Source: Crocosphaera chwakensis CCY0110 (lineage in GTDB: Bacteria > Cyanobacteriota > Cyanobacteriia > Cyanobacteriales > Microcystaceae). From it: a stretch of 64,000 nucleotides of DNA. The translations under genes and the position numbers were made by a program. Below, in pieces: positions 53,087-62,415 of the stretch. Numbering within the stretch: position 1 is the stretch's first letter; each line of letters begins with the position of its first letter. The stretch is taken from NCBI RefSeq assembly GCF_000169335.1, contig NZ_AAXW01000009.1:62001-126000 (forward strand). Direction: 5' to 3'. The notes below the pieces were generated by a model. It saw only the letters and a list, made by a program, of their open reading frames with translations, had not been told where the DNA came from and searched no databases.

Positions 53087-54463
53087 TTAACCTTCAGGGG
53101 TTGTACTCTCTTGAGCGTACTGCATCGCACGCATTAAATTATCCATAGCGTATTCTAGATGAAGGCCAGCATCCACAGCGACCCATCCTTGTTCTGTTAG
53201 GTGTCGCCACTCAAAATGGAGGTGTGGCCCTGTAGAATAACCGGTACTACCAAGCCGTCCAATAACTGTCCCCTGTTCGACCCATTCTCCAGGTTGGACA
53301 TAGATATCAGAAAGGTGAGCATAACGAGATTCTTGGGTTCCTTCGAGGTGACGTAATACCACCATTAACCCATAACCACCAGACCAGTCAGCATGGGAAA
53401 CTTCTCCACCATAGGCCGCTAACACGGGAGTTCCTAACGGTGCGCCAAAATCAGTCCCATTGTGCATCCGTTGGGTTCCAGAAATGGGGTGAGTCCGCCA
53501 ACCAAAAGCAGAGGTCATGGTGGCGACTACTGGTAAGGGAAAGATTAAATCGGTTTTACGTGCTTGAGGTGTATTAGACCCATACATAGAAGCAGCACGG
53601 TTATAACGAGGCAAGGGTTCTAAAGCAATGGATAACCCCTGGCGTTGTATCGGTTGTAAATTAACCACCTGTTCAGAGCTAATGGGACGGCGTTTTAAGC
53701 GCAGAGGCTCGACTTTTTGAGGAGAACTAACTGTTTGAGCTACCTGAGTTGTTGCTTGGGTTTGACGAGACGCTAAAGTGACACGACGGGACGCTAACTG
53801 CCGAGGTGCTTGAACTTTGGGTTTAGAGGGTTGAGTGGCAACTGCACCACAATTTCCCCCAGACAATTGACCATTTTGGGCAACGGTTTGACAACCCGTA
53901 GACCGTTCCGTTAAGACTACTTTATTGGGTCGGGTAATGGTAGGGCTAGAATTACCGTAGCTTTTAGTATCAATATAACTATTTTGACCTCCTGCAGTGG
54001 TGACAGAAGGGGATAACTGGATGTTTTGGTGTTGAGTTAAAGCTTCTTTTAAAGTTTTAGGCGGTTCGTTTTTAGAGGTTTGGGGATCTAAGATTTTAGG
54101 GGCTGATAATTTAACTTTTGGTTTAGAGGTTTCACGAGCCTGGGAAACTGAGGGTTTGGGGGAAACTTTGGGTTGATTGGGTTTATTAGAGGTGCTTCTT
54201 TGTACAGGTTTTGGACTACTAGAAGCAGTTGGAGGAACATAGGGAGATGCTTTCGGCACTTCTATTGGCGATGGGGAAGCGGGTTCAGGTTTAACAGTGG
54301 GGGTAGGATTTTCAGGAATCACTAGGGTTTCTGTGGATGCGATCGCACCATTGAATCCCATACCACCCGTTAAAATACCAAGTCCGCTCACCAAACTGAT
54401 GCCTTGTTTGAGCAGGGTTTTTCTTAAAAAGGGTTTTGATTTTAAAGTATGATGTTTATTCAT
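53087..54463 (-). CDS. M23 peptidase with long disordered N-terminus
   Basis: The 458-residue protein has an N-terminal hydrophobic segment (LVSGLGILTGGMGFNGAIAS), then about 250 residues rich in Pro, Ser, Lys and Gln. An M23/LytM endopeptidase domain ends it at about 315-440. The zinc site is visible as MHNGTDFGAP (H, D) and GPHLHFEWR (H). It should cut peptidoglycan cross-bridges in the periplasm, or act as an activator as EnvC does. The ATG at 54463 is preferred over a GTG at 54481. Confidence 0.88.
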   Translation of the reverse strand: MNKHHTLKSKPFLRKTLLKQGISLVSGLGILTGGMGFNGAIASTETLVIPENPTPTVKPEPASPSPIEVPKASPYVPPTASSSPKPVQRSTSNKPNQPKVSPKPSVSQARETSKPKVKLSAPKILDPQTSKNEPPKTLKEALTQHQNIQLSPSVTTAGGQNSYIDTKSYGNSSPTITRPNKVVLTERSTGCQTVAQNGQLSGGNCGAVATQPSKPKVQAPRQLASRRVTLASRQTQATTQVAQTVSSPQKVEPLRLKRRPISSEQVVNLQPIQRQGLSIALEPLPRYNRAASMYGSNTPQARKTDLIFPLPVVATMTSAFGWRTHPISGTQRMHNGTDFGAPLGTPVLAAYGGEVSHADWSGGYGLMVVLRHLEGTQESRYAHLSDIYVQPGEWVEQGTVIGRLGSTGYSTGPHLHFEWRHLTEQGWVAVDAGLHLEYAMDNLMRAMQYAQESTTPEG

Positions 54464-54575
54464 TTCCGTCTCACTTCTCACAGTAGGCGACTTGTTAAAG
54501 CATCATAACGAATTTTAGGATAAATCAGCGAGTTAATTAATAATGGTAAGATTAGGTAATGGTTAAAAAATGTCT

Positions 54576-55070
54576 TTATTCGTTGATATTCCAAGATTTA
54601 AGCATTAAATAAGATTGAGGAGAAAATCCTAATTTATTATAAAGTTTCCTGGCAGCTTGGTTTCGTTCAAATACCTGTAGTCCAATTTGATGATAGCCTT
54701 GCTCCTGCACCCATTGTTGTCCTTGTTCAATTAAGGTTGTCGCTAACCCTTGACGACGATGATTCGGTTTAACGTAGATTAAAAAGATGTGTCCGTAGCG
54801 ATCGCCATTCACTTGATCGACTCCAGTTCCCATCCACAGACAACCGACTTCCTCCGATATTGTCGAGTTTTCGGGTTGATAGTTAATCCACCACAAGGGG
54901 GTTTTTGAGGATAAATATTGTTCTATCGTAGTGCTGAGATGACTAAAATCAGACTTCTCGGGAAACAACTCTTCGTAGGTGAGTTGCATAAATTTCAATA
55001 ATTTAGCTTTATCATGAATTTTTCCTGGTTTCAAATGATAATCAGATAAAAAAGACATTTCTCTCATCAA
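54576..55070 (-). CDS. GNAT family N-acetyltransferase
   Basis: The 164-residue protein has the GNAT acetyl-CoA loop HIFLIYVKPNHRRQGLATTL (R-R-x-G-L-A). The C-terminal ERNQAARKLYNKLGFSP is the usual final motif. The substrate is unknown. The N-terminal 50 residues are variable. It is separated from glpD by a hairpin and 190 bases, and it is likely its own unit. Confidence 0.88.
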   Translation of the reverse strand: MMREMSFLSDYHLKPGKIHDKAKLLKFMQLTYEELFPEKSDFSHLSTTIEQYLSSKTPLWWINYQPENSTISEEVGCLWMGTGVDQVNGDRYGHIFLIYVKPNHRRQGLATTLIEQGQQWVQEQGYHQIGLQVFERNQAARKLYNKLGFSPQSYLMLKSWNINE

Positions 55071-55082
55071 TAATTATAAAAG

Positions 55083-55109
55083 AATCCTCGCAGTCTTGAC
55101 GCGAGGATT
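55083..55109 (-). terminator. terminator between glpD and GNAT gene
   Basis: AATCCTCGC and GCGAGGATT form a perfect 9-base-pair stem with a nine-base loop. On the minus strand TCTTTTATAATT follows. It lies about 150 bases after the glpD stop and just before the GNAT start. Confidence 0.8.
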
Positions 55110-55258
55110 ACTTAAATCAAGTTAGCTCACTAACCTTTATTATGTAGCACTACGATGCTTAGAAACAACGAACAGTAGGCTTTCATTGCATTTTGAAAAT
55201 TGAAAATGTTCTAACTTTCATGGGTATTGCTATAGTAAGTTAACCTTGCAAAATAGGT

Positions 55259-56971
55259 TTAAAAAAGAGGAACTTCTTCTTTATCCCAGTTTCTGGGTTC
55301 GACTTCGCTATTCACTTCATCAAAGTCAGGGATACAGTTATGTTTCATATAACTGAGATAATTCTCTTTAGCGGTTGCACATTTATAGTCATCCCAACCA
55401 CAATAGGTTTTTAGGGTGTCAATAAGGGTTGATAACACTTCTAACCCATAATGAGCTTCCATAGCGATTGCAGTCCGACGACGGGCAATATCGACTAATG
55501 TATGAGCATATTCATGGCGCACCGCATAAACGACCTGTGCTTTAATATCGGGTAACTCAGGGGTAATTAATTCCCCTAACTTGGGTTCTGAGTCCACTAA
55601 CCCCAAAACATTGACCGCTCTTGCTCCATACACCTTAAAGAGATGACTAATAGACTGACGAGGTACTTTATCCTCGTAGTTCAATACGGTTTGTTGAATC
55701 AGGGAATCATTAGGCAAGATAGCACCGGGTAAGAGTTGATCTTCTGTAGGACAAGGAGGAGCAGACTTGCCTAATTTTTTGTAGACTTTATCCACCATTT
55801 CTTCTCCTACTTGACGATAGGTGGTTAACTTTCCGCCAATGAGAGAGATAAGATTTTTAACCCCTTCTTTGCTGTGGTCAAAGAGAATATGACGACGGGT
55901 AATACTCCCTGCTTTTTTCCCTTCTGCGTTGGGTAAGGGACGAACTCCCGAATAGGTAAATTTTACGTCGTCACGAGATAAGCGAGCATTGGGAATAATA
56001 TTATTGGTTTCTTGCAGTAAATAGTCAATTTCATCGTTATCAGCTTTTAATTGATCAGGGGTTCCATCAAAACGATAATCCGTTGTTCCGATCAAATACA
56101 TTCCCAACCAAGGCACAATAAAGAAAGGACGGCCATCGGATTTAGCTTCTACATATAAACTGGTGTCAGGCGCGCCGGCAAAGGGTTCAACCACAATATG
56201 ACTACCTTTAGTTCCACCAATTTTTTTGGTTTTACCGATGGGTGCGTTGTTACCATCTTTAACCCCTAACTCACAAACATTATCAACCCAAGGGCCAGAG
56301 GTATTAATCACCATACATTTATCTTTACCCTTAACCGTAAATTCTTCCCCTGTGAGAACATCTTTACAAGTGAGATGGGTGATTTTATCCCCTTCGCGGT
56401 GTAATTGAGTTGCTTTGACGTAGTTTAGCACCGTTGCTCCGGCTTCGTCGGCAGCAATGATATTTTCTAAACACAGTCGTTCTGCATAGGTCACTTGACC
56501 ATCATAATATTGGGCCCCACCCACTAAACCATCGGGGTCCATAGAGGGAAATAGTTGTTTAAATTTTGCTTCAGAGAGCATTCTATGGGAAGGAACAGTC
56601 TTATCTGCGCTTAGAATATCGTAGAGAAACATTCCTGCCCAAATTTTCCAATAGGGACGAGAACGATTTTTGTAGATAGGGATGGTTAATAACAAGGGTC
56701 TAACCAAATGGGGAGCGGTGTGTAAAAGAATTTCCCGTTCTCGCAAAGATTCTCTAACTAAGGGAACTTCAAAGTATTCTAAATACCGTAAACCACCATG
56801 AATGAGACGGGTAGACCAGCTTGAGGTACCTCCGGCAAAGTCGCCTTTTTCAATGAGAATAGTTTTTAAACCTCGTAAAGCCGCATCCCGTGCGACTCCT
56901 GCTCCATTGACTCCGCCACCAATCACGATGAGGTCGTAGGTTGTTTGTTGAATGGATTGAAAATCTCGCAC
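55259..56971 (-). CDS. glpD: glycerol-3-phosphate dehydrogenase
   Basis: The 570-residue flavoprotein starts with the FAD fold (DLIVIGGGVNGAGVARDAAL). GTSSWSTRLIHGGLRYLEYF is typical of GlpD. KGSHIVVEPF and PWLGMYLIGTTDYRFDGTPD are further blocks, and the C-terminal RHEYAHTLVDIARRRTAI belongs to the cap domain. It oxidises glycerol-3-phosphate to dihydroxyacetone phosphate at the membrane, feeding quinone. It is encoded alone. Confidence 0.94.
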   Translation of the reverse strand: MRDFQSIQQTTYDLIVIGGGVNGAGVARDAALRGLKTILIEKGDFAGGTSSWSTRLIHGGLRYLEYFEVPLVRESLREREILLHTAPHLVRPLLLTIPIYKNRSRPYWKIWAGMFLYDILSADKTVPSHRMLSEAKFKQLFPSMDPDGLVGGAQYYDGQVTYAERLCLENIIAADEAGATVLNYVKATQLHREGDKITHLTCKDVLTGEEFTVKGKDKCMVINTSGPWVDNVCELGVKDGNNAPIGKTKKIGGTKGSHIVVEPFAGAPDTSLYVEAKSDGRPFFIVPWLGMYLIGTTDYRFDGTPDQLKADNDEIDYLLQETNNIIPNARLSRDDVKFTYSGVRPLPNAEGKKAGSITRRHILFDHSKEGVKNLISLIGGKLTTYRQVGEEMVDKVYKKLGKSAPPCPTEDQLLPGAILPNDSLIQQTVLNYEDKVPRQSISHLFKVYGARAVNVLGLVDSEPKLGELITPELPDIKAQVVYAVRHEYAHTLVDIARRRTAIAMEAHYGLEVLSTLIDTLKTYCGWDDYKCATAKENYLSYMKHNCIPDFDEVNSEVEPRNWDKEEVPLF

Positions 56972-57161
56972 GATTCTTATAAATATAATTTAACTACTTA
57001 TAATATAATCTAGCGATATTTTCAGATTATTGAAACTTGAATTTTTTTTGTGAGGGTTCACAAGGAACTTGAGTGGGGTGTTAGGAGTTCAAATTTCTCC
57101 CCTGAAATAATCAAAGTTGAAGACGATCGCAGAGAATTTAAACATAGTTAATTATGTTTTT

Positions 57162-57605
57162 TTATAGCCAAAAAGACCAAAATAGATTTAATGGGTGAAT
57201 AAACGAGACAATTTTTTCACCACAGAAAACAGGACGATGCTCACTAAACCAAAGAAAGATAGAACCTTTGAGATTAAATACTTTTTCATAGCCCATTTTT
57301 TGTAGTCGTTGAGCTAGAATCGCTGAACGGTAGCCCACAGAACAATAGGTGATAATTGGAGAAGCATTAGAACAGTGAATCAAAGGCTCTATTTTAGGTA
57401 GATCATGAGGAATTAAATAAGCTCCTTGAAGATGGCTAATAGTATATTCTAGGGGACTTCGAGCATCTAAAAGTAAGGGATCTGGTCTATTTTTATCTTC
57501 AAGCCAGATGGCTAATTCTTCTGTAGAAATATGATTAACATAAGGACAGCGAAGTTGAATCAGTGAGTTTAATAAATTCCATTTGAAAGCGTAACAAAGT
57601 CTCAT
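57162..57605 (-). CDS. rhodanese-like protein
   Basis: The 147-residue protein has a single rhodanese domain: ISTEELAIWLEDKNRPDPLL, LLDARSPLEYTISHLQGAYL, and the active loop TYCSVGYRSAILAQRL with the catalytic cysteine. It could move sulfane sulfur or bind a related oxyanion. It follows a TIGR04283 glycosyltransferase by 28 bases and is likely co-transcribed. It could belong to arsenic metabolism. The first 25 residues may be an overextension. Confidence 0.85.
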   Translation of the reverse strand: MRLCYAFKWNLLNSLIQLRCPYVNHISTEELAIWLEDKNRPDPLLLDARSPLEYTISHLQGAYLIPHDLPKIEPLIHCSNASPIITYCSVGYRSAILAQRLQKMGYEKVFNLKGSIFLWFSEHRPVFCGEKIVSFIHPLNLFWSFWL

Positions 57606-57633
57606 AAGAAATTAATCAAAAAAAATTGATAAA

Positions 57634-58368
57634 TTAACGAATATCAGCATAAAATTGTTTGAGATAATCTGCACTAACTCCTAAACCCCAAAGAATCCCT
57701 ATCCACAGATAAATGATATTAGCTTTAAATGATCCTAACTTAGCTACACGACGATCAGAACATTCTACGACACGGTTGAGTAAGCAGATACGTCCATAAG
57801 GAACTAACTTCAAACATAAATCAGCGTCTTCCATGATGGGGAGATTAGTATCAAAACCGCCACAGTTCCAGAAATCACGCTGACGACAAAACATAACTTG
57901 ATCGCCAAATAACAAGCGTAAACCTTTGACAAAAAAGAGATGGGGACGAAACAACAAAGGTGCATAATAAGTTTTGAGATAATTGTGTAAAGAAGTTCCC
58001 CATCGGGTGCTATTCGCTCCTCTCATTAAAGAAATAAAGCCACCGCAAGCTATTTGCCGATTATTTAAGGTCTTTTCAATAATGGTAACTAAATTAGATG
58101 GAACTAAGGTATCAGCATGAACAAAGCAAAGGTAATCTCCTCTAGCCAATTTTGCACCCTGATTCATTTGAATAGCTCGTCCCTTTGTAGAAGTAGTCAT
58201 TAGAGTTACGTGATGATTATTGGCAATGCTCAATGTGTTGTCTTGACTGCCACCATCAACAATAATAATTTCTTCTGGAGGGGGTTCTAAGAAATTTAGA
58301 TATGATAAGGTTCGTCCCAAGCACTCTTCTTCGTTGAGAGTAGGAATAATAATCGAAAGACTAGGCAT
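57634..58368 (-). CDS. TIGR04283-type glycosyltransferase
   Basis: The 244-residue GT2 enzyme has SLSIIIPTLNEEECLGRTLS, IIIVDGGSQDNTL, TKGRAIQMNQGAKLARGDYL and FVHADTLVPSN, which fit the TIGR04283 group linked to arsenosugar synthesis. C-terminal hydrophobic residues (ANIIYLWIGILWGLG) may anchor it to the membrane. The rhodanese gene follows. No arsenic methyltransferase or radical-SAM ArsS is in the window, so the arsenosugar link is indirect. Confidence 0.75.
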   Translation of the reverse strand: MPSLSIIIPTLNEEECLGRTLSYLNFLEPPPEEIIIVDGGSQDNTLSIANNHHVTLMTTSTKGRAIQMNQGAKLARGDYLCFVHADTLVPSNLVTIIEKTLNNRQIACGGFISLMRGANSTRWGTSLHNYLKTYYAPLLFRPHLFFVKGLRLLFGDQVMFCRQRDFWNCGGFDTNLPIMEDADLCLKLVPYGRICLLNRVVECSDRRVAKLGSFKANIIYLWIGILWGLGVSADYLKQFYADIR

Positions 58369-58586
58369 AAATATTAATTTTTGTCATTATAGTAATTAAC
58401 TTAAGCTCAGAGTTAGATAATATTTTAAAAAATAATGAGTGTTTCATACAAAAATTTTATCAGCTTTTGAGCTTATATGGAAAAATATTGCAATAAAATA
58501 TCCATAAAAATAGTACAATTCATAGTGTAAATAAAGAGATATTGTGAAAATTTAATATTTTGTAGTGTTTAAATAAAAAAGTAGCT

Positions 58587-58790
58587 ATGAAAACACACAT
58601 AACTATTCTTGATATGCAACGAAAAGAAGTAAATACAAAGCTTAATCTACTGGTAAAATCAGGAAGTATTTAACAGTTTTACACAATAAATGTATATGAA
58701 AAAGAAGGAATTTTGGCAGTTTTATTTGATAATGGATTACAAAAATATAGTTTAAAACTTTTACAAAAATGTCTTATAAAAAAATCATGA
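58587..58790 (+). pseudogene. small gene interrupted by in-frame stop
   Basis: In the 732-base gap at 58369-59100, one frame from an ATG at 58587 runs 68 codons with a single TAA at codon 29. The part before is MKTHITILDMQRKEV and more. The part after is QFYTINVYEKEGILAVLFDN followed by GLQKYSLKLLQKCL. Both halves read like protein rather than spacer. It is probably a broken small gene, though it may be chance in A/T-rich DNA. No family is recognised. The rest of the gap holds only the element at 58912-59013. Confidence 0.4.
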
Positions 58791-58911
58791 AAAAATAAAT
58801 ATTTTGGTAAATTATTGCTTGAATTTTATCAAGAAAAATCAATAATTTTTTCTATAGACACGGGAGATTTTAAATTTAAAATTTTTTTATTCTAATTTAC
58901 TTATAACTTAT

Positions 58912-59013
58912 AATACCAAATCCGCTTATTTTAGTAGAGTAACGTTTTTTCTCCCCACTCCCTGCTCCCTGCTCCGAAAGTTAATACTATACTATCTAAA
59001 GCGGATCTAGTAT
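58912..59013. repeat. MITE-like element with imperfect terminal inverted repeats
   Basis: AATACCAAATCCGCTTA at the left and TAAAGCGGATCTAGTAT at the right are inverted copies (about 13 of 16 match) around 67 bases. The inner part includes CCCCACTCCCTGCTCCCTGCTCC, itself a short tandem repeat. The form fits a small non-autonomous element of the type common in cyanobacteria. No target duplication was confirmed. Confidence 0.55.
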
Positions 59014-59100
59014 AATAGAGAGCAGAATAGGAAAATTTTACTCAATTCTTCCCAATAACTCTGCTCTCAAAATACCCTTTAGAGGTTGGTCAAAAAGATA

Positions 59101-62100
59101 TTAAGCAAATACGAAATCAGATGCACTTAACTCACTTGCTTGAGTATTTAACAAGATAGCTAAATCTTGTCCTAACGCATTGATTACCGTACTGTTACCG
59201 TCTTGAGTTAAAGTTAACTGATCGAAATCAAGATCAGTGGCACCAAAGCCCATGACATCCTCATCGATGGCAAAATCAGTGATAGTATTGGCCATTGCTG
59301 GTAAATCTTCTGAGTCAGTGAGGAGCCAGAATTGATCGCTTCCGGAACCCCCGGTTACTACGTTATCACCCCCAGAGCCAAAGAAGAGGATATCATCGCC
59401 AGAACCTGCTAAAACGCGATCGCCACTTCCAGCAAAGAAGAGATCATCACCACTACCTAAGTCAATGCGATTAAATTCGTCAGGAGTCTGAGACACATCA
59501 ACATAGTCATTGCCACTACCAGCAAAGAGAAGTTGATTGGCTTCACCCACAAAGTCATTCCCTGCAATGACGGTATCAAATGAGTCGTCTTCAGCAGAAC
59601 CAAAAGTAACAGGTTCAATTCTTTCTACCTCTTCAGGAGCAACACCAAAGAGCGTTTCATACATAATACGGTACATATCTGTGTTGTCCACTGTAGCGGT
59701 CAACAAATCAGAATTTAAACCGTATGCTTTAGAAACAATACTACCTGCGACATCGGTGGTACTAGCATAAGCGATACCAAATTCAAAAATGTCCCCATTG
59801 GCATCCGGTTGACCAGTGACAAAGGGAGCCGTGTCGTTACCAGTCGTACCATCCAGAGGAACTTCATTTTCATAAGGCCCTTGAACACTGACGCTACCTA
59901 CAGTTTCCCCAGATACGTCATCCACTTCTAAACCACCAGCATCACTATCAGCAGCCGTCAAGATTAAGGTGTTGGGATTGACATTATTAACAAAATCCTG
60001 AGCTACTCCAATGGCAGCATCAGCCCGTAACGTAGCTTCTACGGTTCCGGCACCGTTATTATTATTAGGGAAATTATCTGATCCTTCTTCTTCGAGAACC
60101 ACCATAAAACCGTCTTCGGCGTTGACAAATTTATCTAAGCTCAAAGTCGTCTGTAGCATTTGGGCAACGGTGGGAGGATTTTCGTTACCGGGTTGACCAT
60201 AGAGAATTAAGTTGCCATCTTCGTCAACAAAACCTTGCTCGACTAAATTAGCTTCTGTGGTGTCGTTATAAGTATCTTCGGCTGCAAAAATCCCCAGGAC
60301 TTTCTCGGTATTTGTGGGTAAATTGAGTAAGTCTTCGAGGGTGTAAACAACAGTGTAACCGTCTTCTTGAGCTTCTTCAACCAGGTTGCGGCCATCTTCA
60401 CGAATCCCTTCTTCTCCAAAGCGTCCGATTACTCCTTCGGGTAGGTAATGAATTTCTCCACCCCCCATAATCACATCAACCCCAGATTCAACGATTTCTA
60501 AGGTAATTTCTTGAACGTTGCTACGGTTTTCTGCTGCTGAAAGGAAGACACCAGTACCAGGTTCAGCAATAAAACCAGAGTTAATCACAGCAGTGGGTTT
60601 ACCTTCTGCGATCGCTTCTTGCATAATGGTAGTTCCTTCTAACCCAGATAAGGAGGTGTAAGGGTTTCCTTCTGCATCTAACCCATAACTTCCTGCATAG
60701 GGTTTAATACCATAAGCATGAACCACAGCACCCCCATTAGAGGTAGAAACGAGTTGATCATCCATGTGACCGAGATAAACTCCGGCATCGGTCATATTAT
60801 CCCAATTAAGACGACCATCGGGCCCCACTGAGGCAAACCGTGCAGCAGCGTAATAGGAAGGACTGGTGCCGTCGGGATGAATAAAGATGACGTTTCCTGT
60901 TTCTTTGGTGGGTTCGGGGGGTTCGGGAATGTTATCAGGAATCCCTTGTGGTGCGTCTAAGGCTACATCAAAAAGGGTTTCGTACATTAAGCGATAAATA
61001 CCTGTGTTGTCCACGGTTGCTGGCAACTTTTCAGCGTTTAAACCGTAGGTTTTAGAAACAATACTTCCTGCTACGTCGGGATTTCCTGACCATAACACCC
61101 CAAATTCAAACGTATCCCCATTGGTATCGGGTGCGCCAGTGATAAAAGGAGCGGTATCGTTACCGGTCGTACCATCGTAGGGAACGTTGGGATCGGGATC
61201 GAAAGGAGGTTGTACTCTGGTTGTGCCAACAGTTTCCCCAGAACGATCATCCACTTCTAAACCACCCCCGTCACTATCGGCTGCCGTAATTAACAGAGTA
61301 TTAGGGTTAACATTATCGATATAGTCTTGAGCAATACCGATAGCTGCATCGGCTCGTAAAACAGCCTCGATGGTTCCCACTCCGTTGTTATTATTACCAA
61401 AGTTGTCGGTGGCTTCTTCTTCTAACACCACAAACATCCCATTCTCAGGATTTTGGAAGATATCTAATCCTAAAGTCGCCTCCAGCATTTGGGAAATGGT
61501 GGGAGGGTTTTCGTTGCCAGGTTGACCATAAAGAATTAAGTTACCGTCTTCGTCAACAAAACCTTGCTCGACTAAATTAGCTTCTGTGGTGTCGTTATAA
61601 GTATCTTCCGCTGCGAAAATCCCCAGAACTTTCTCGGTATTCGTGGGTAAATTGGCTAAGTCTTCGAGGGTGTAAACCACGGTGTAACCGTCTTCTTGCG
61701 CTTCTTCGATTAGATTGCGTCCATCTTCACGAATCCCTTCTTCTCCAAAACGTCCGGTCACGCCTACGGGTAGGTAGTGAATTTCTCCACCTCCCATGAT
61801 GACATCAACACCCGATTCAACGATTTCTAGGGTGATTTCTTCTACATTACCTCGATTTTCGGCATCTGCTAGGAAAACCCCGGTACCGGGTTCAGCAATA
61901 AATCCAGAGTTGATCACGGCGGTTGCTTTGTCTGCAGCGATCGCTTCTTCCATAATGGTTATGCCTTCTTGACCAGAAAGGGAAGTGTAAGGATTGCCAT
62001 TTTCGTCTAAACCGTAGCTACCAGAGAAGGCTTTAATACCAAAAGCATGGGTTACTGCACCTGCGTTAGAAGTTCCCACAAGGGTGTCGTCCATGTGTCC

Positions 62101-62238
62101 TAGGTAAACCCCTGCATTGGTCATATTATCCCAATTCAGGCGACCATCTGGCCCGACTGAGGCAAAGCGTCCAGCAGCAAAGTGAGATGGACTGGTTCCA
62201 TCAGGATGAATGAAAATTACACTGTTATTGTTAGCCAT
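59101..62238 (-). CDS. tandem alkaline-phosphatase-like protein with RTX-type end
   Basis: The 1045-residue protein has two near-identical domains (about residues 5-445 and 450-875) and a C-terminal Gly/Asp repeat region (880-1045, with units such as LGSGDD and AGSGDD). The domains look like the PhoA superfamily: VIFIHPDGTSPS stands where IGDGM normally does, and TSNAGAVTHAFG where the DSAAxxT nucleophile loop does. TAADSDGGGLEVDD (about 317) and TAADSDAGGLEVDD (about 760) stand where TADHxxGG does, with the histidine missing. No signal peptide is present. The RTX-type end suggests type I secretion and calcium binding. The ATG at 62238 is chosen (MANNNSVIF) over one at 62265. Confidence 0.85.
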   Translation of the reverse strand: MANNNSVIFIHPDGTSPSHFAAGRFASVGPDGRLNWDNMTNAGVYLGHMDDTLVGTSNAGAVTHAFGIKAFSGSYGLDENGNPYTSLSGQEGITIMEEAIAADKATAVINSGFIAEPGTGVFLADAENRGNVEEITLEIVESGVDVIMGGGEIHYLPVGVTGRFGEEGIREDGRNLIEEAQEDGYTVVYTLEDLANLPTNTEKVLGIFAAEDTYNDTTEANLVEQGFVDEDGNLILYGQPGNENPPTISQMLEATLGLDIFQNPENGMFVVLEEEATDNFGNNNNGVGTIEAVLRADAAIGIAQDYIDNVNPNTLLITAADSDGGGLEVDDRSGETVGTTRVQPPFDPDPNVPYDGTTGNDTAPFITGAPDTNGDTFEFGVLWSGNPDVAGSIVSKTYGLNAEKLPATVDNTGIYRLMYETLFDVALDAPQGIPDNIPEPPEPTKETGNVIFIHPDGTSPSYYAAARFASVGPDGRLNWDNMTDAGVYLGHMDDQLVSTSNGGAVVHAYGIKPYAGSYGLDAEGNPYTSLSGLEGTTIMQEAIAEGKPTAVINSGFIAEPGTGVFLSAAENRSNVQEITLEIVESGVDVIMGGGEIHYLPEGVIGRFGEEGIREDGRNLVEEAQEDGYTVVYTLEDLLNLPTNTEKVLGIFAAEDTYNDTTEANLVEQGFVDEDGNLILYGQPGNENPPTVAQMLQTTLSLDKFVNAEDGFMVVLEEEGSDNFPNNNNGAGTVEATLRADAAIGVAQDFVNNVNPNTLILTAADSDAGGLEVDDVSGETVGSVSVQGPYENEVPLDGTTGNDTAPFVTGQPDANGDIFEFGIAYASTTDVAGSIVSKAYGLNSDLLTATVDNTDMYRIMYETLFGVAPEEVERIEPVTFGSAEDDSFDTVIAGNDFVGEANQLLFAGSGNDYVDVSQTPDEFNRIDLGSGDDLFFAGSGDRVLAGSGDDILFFGSGGDNVVTGGSGSDQFWLLTDSEDLPAMANTITDFAIDEDVMGFGATDLDFDQLTLTQDGNSTVINALGQDLAILLNTQASELSASDFVFA

Positions 62239-62360
62239 GATGATTAGATTGCTAATAATTATCACTAATTAGCGATTACATCCCTATCAACCCAATGAAT
62301 TCGATTGATAAGCTAAGTTGCTACTGCAAACTGATGTCATCTAATCAAGACTTTACCCTT

Positions 62361-62415
62361 GAAATATTAAGAAATCTTAAGAGAATGACTAAAAAAAAAT
62401 TAGGGTTAGGTTAAA
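62361..62415 (-). promoter_or_regulatory. candidate Pho boxes upstream of phosphatase gene
   Basis: On the minus strand TTTAACCT (62408-62415) fits the cyanobacterial Pho-box unit PyTTAAPyPyT. After three bases CCTAATTT (62397-62404) fits with one mismatch. Nearer the gene are CTTAAGAT and CTTAATAT ten bases apart (about 62362-62382). Together they lie 120-180 bases before the start. PhoB/SphR control is therefore plausible. The remaining spacer at 62239-62747 shows no gene. Confidence 0.45.
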
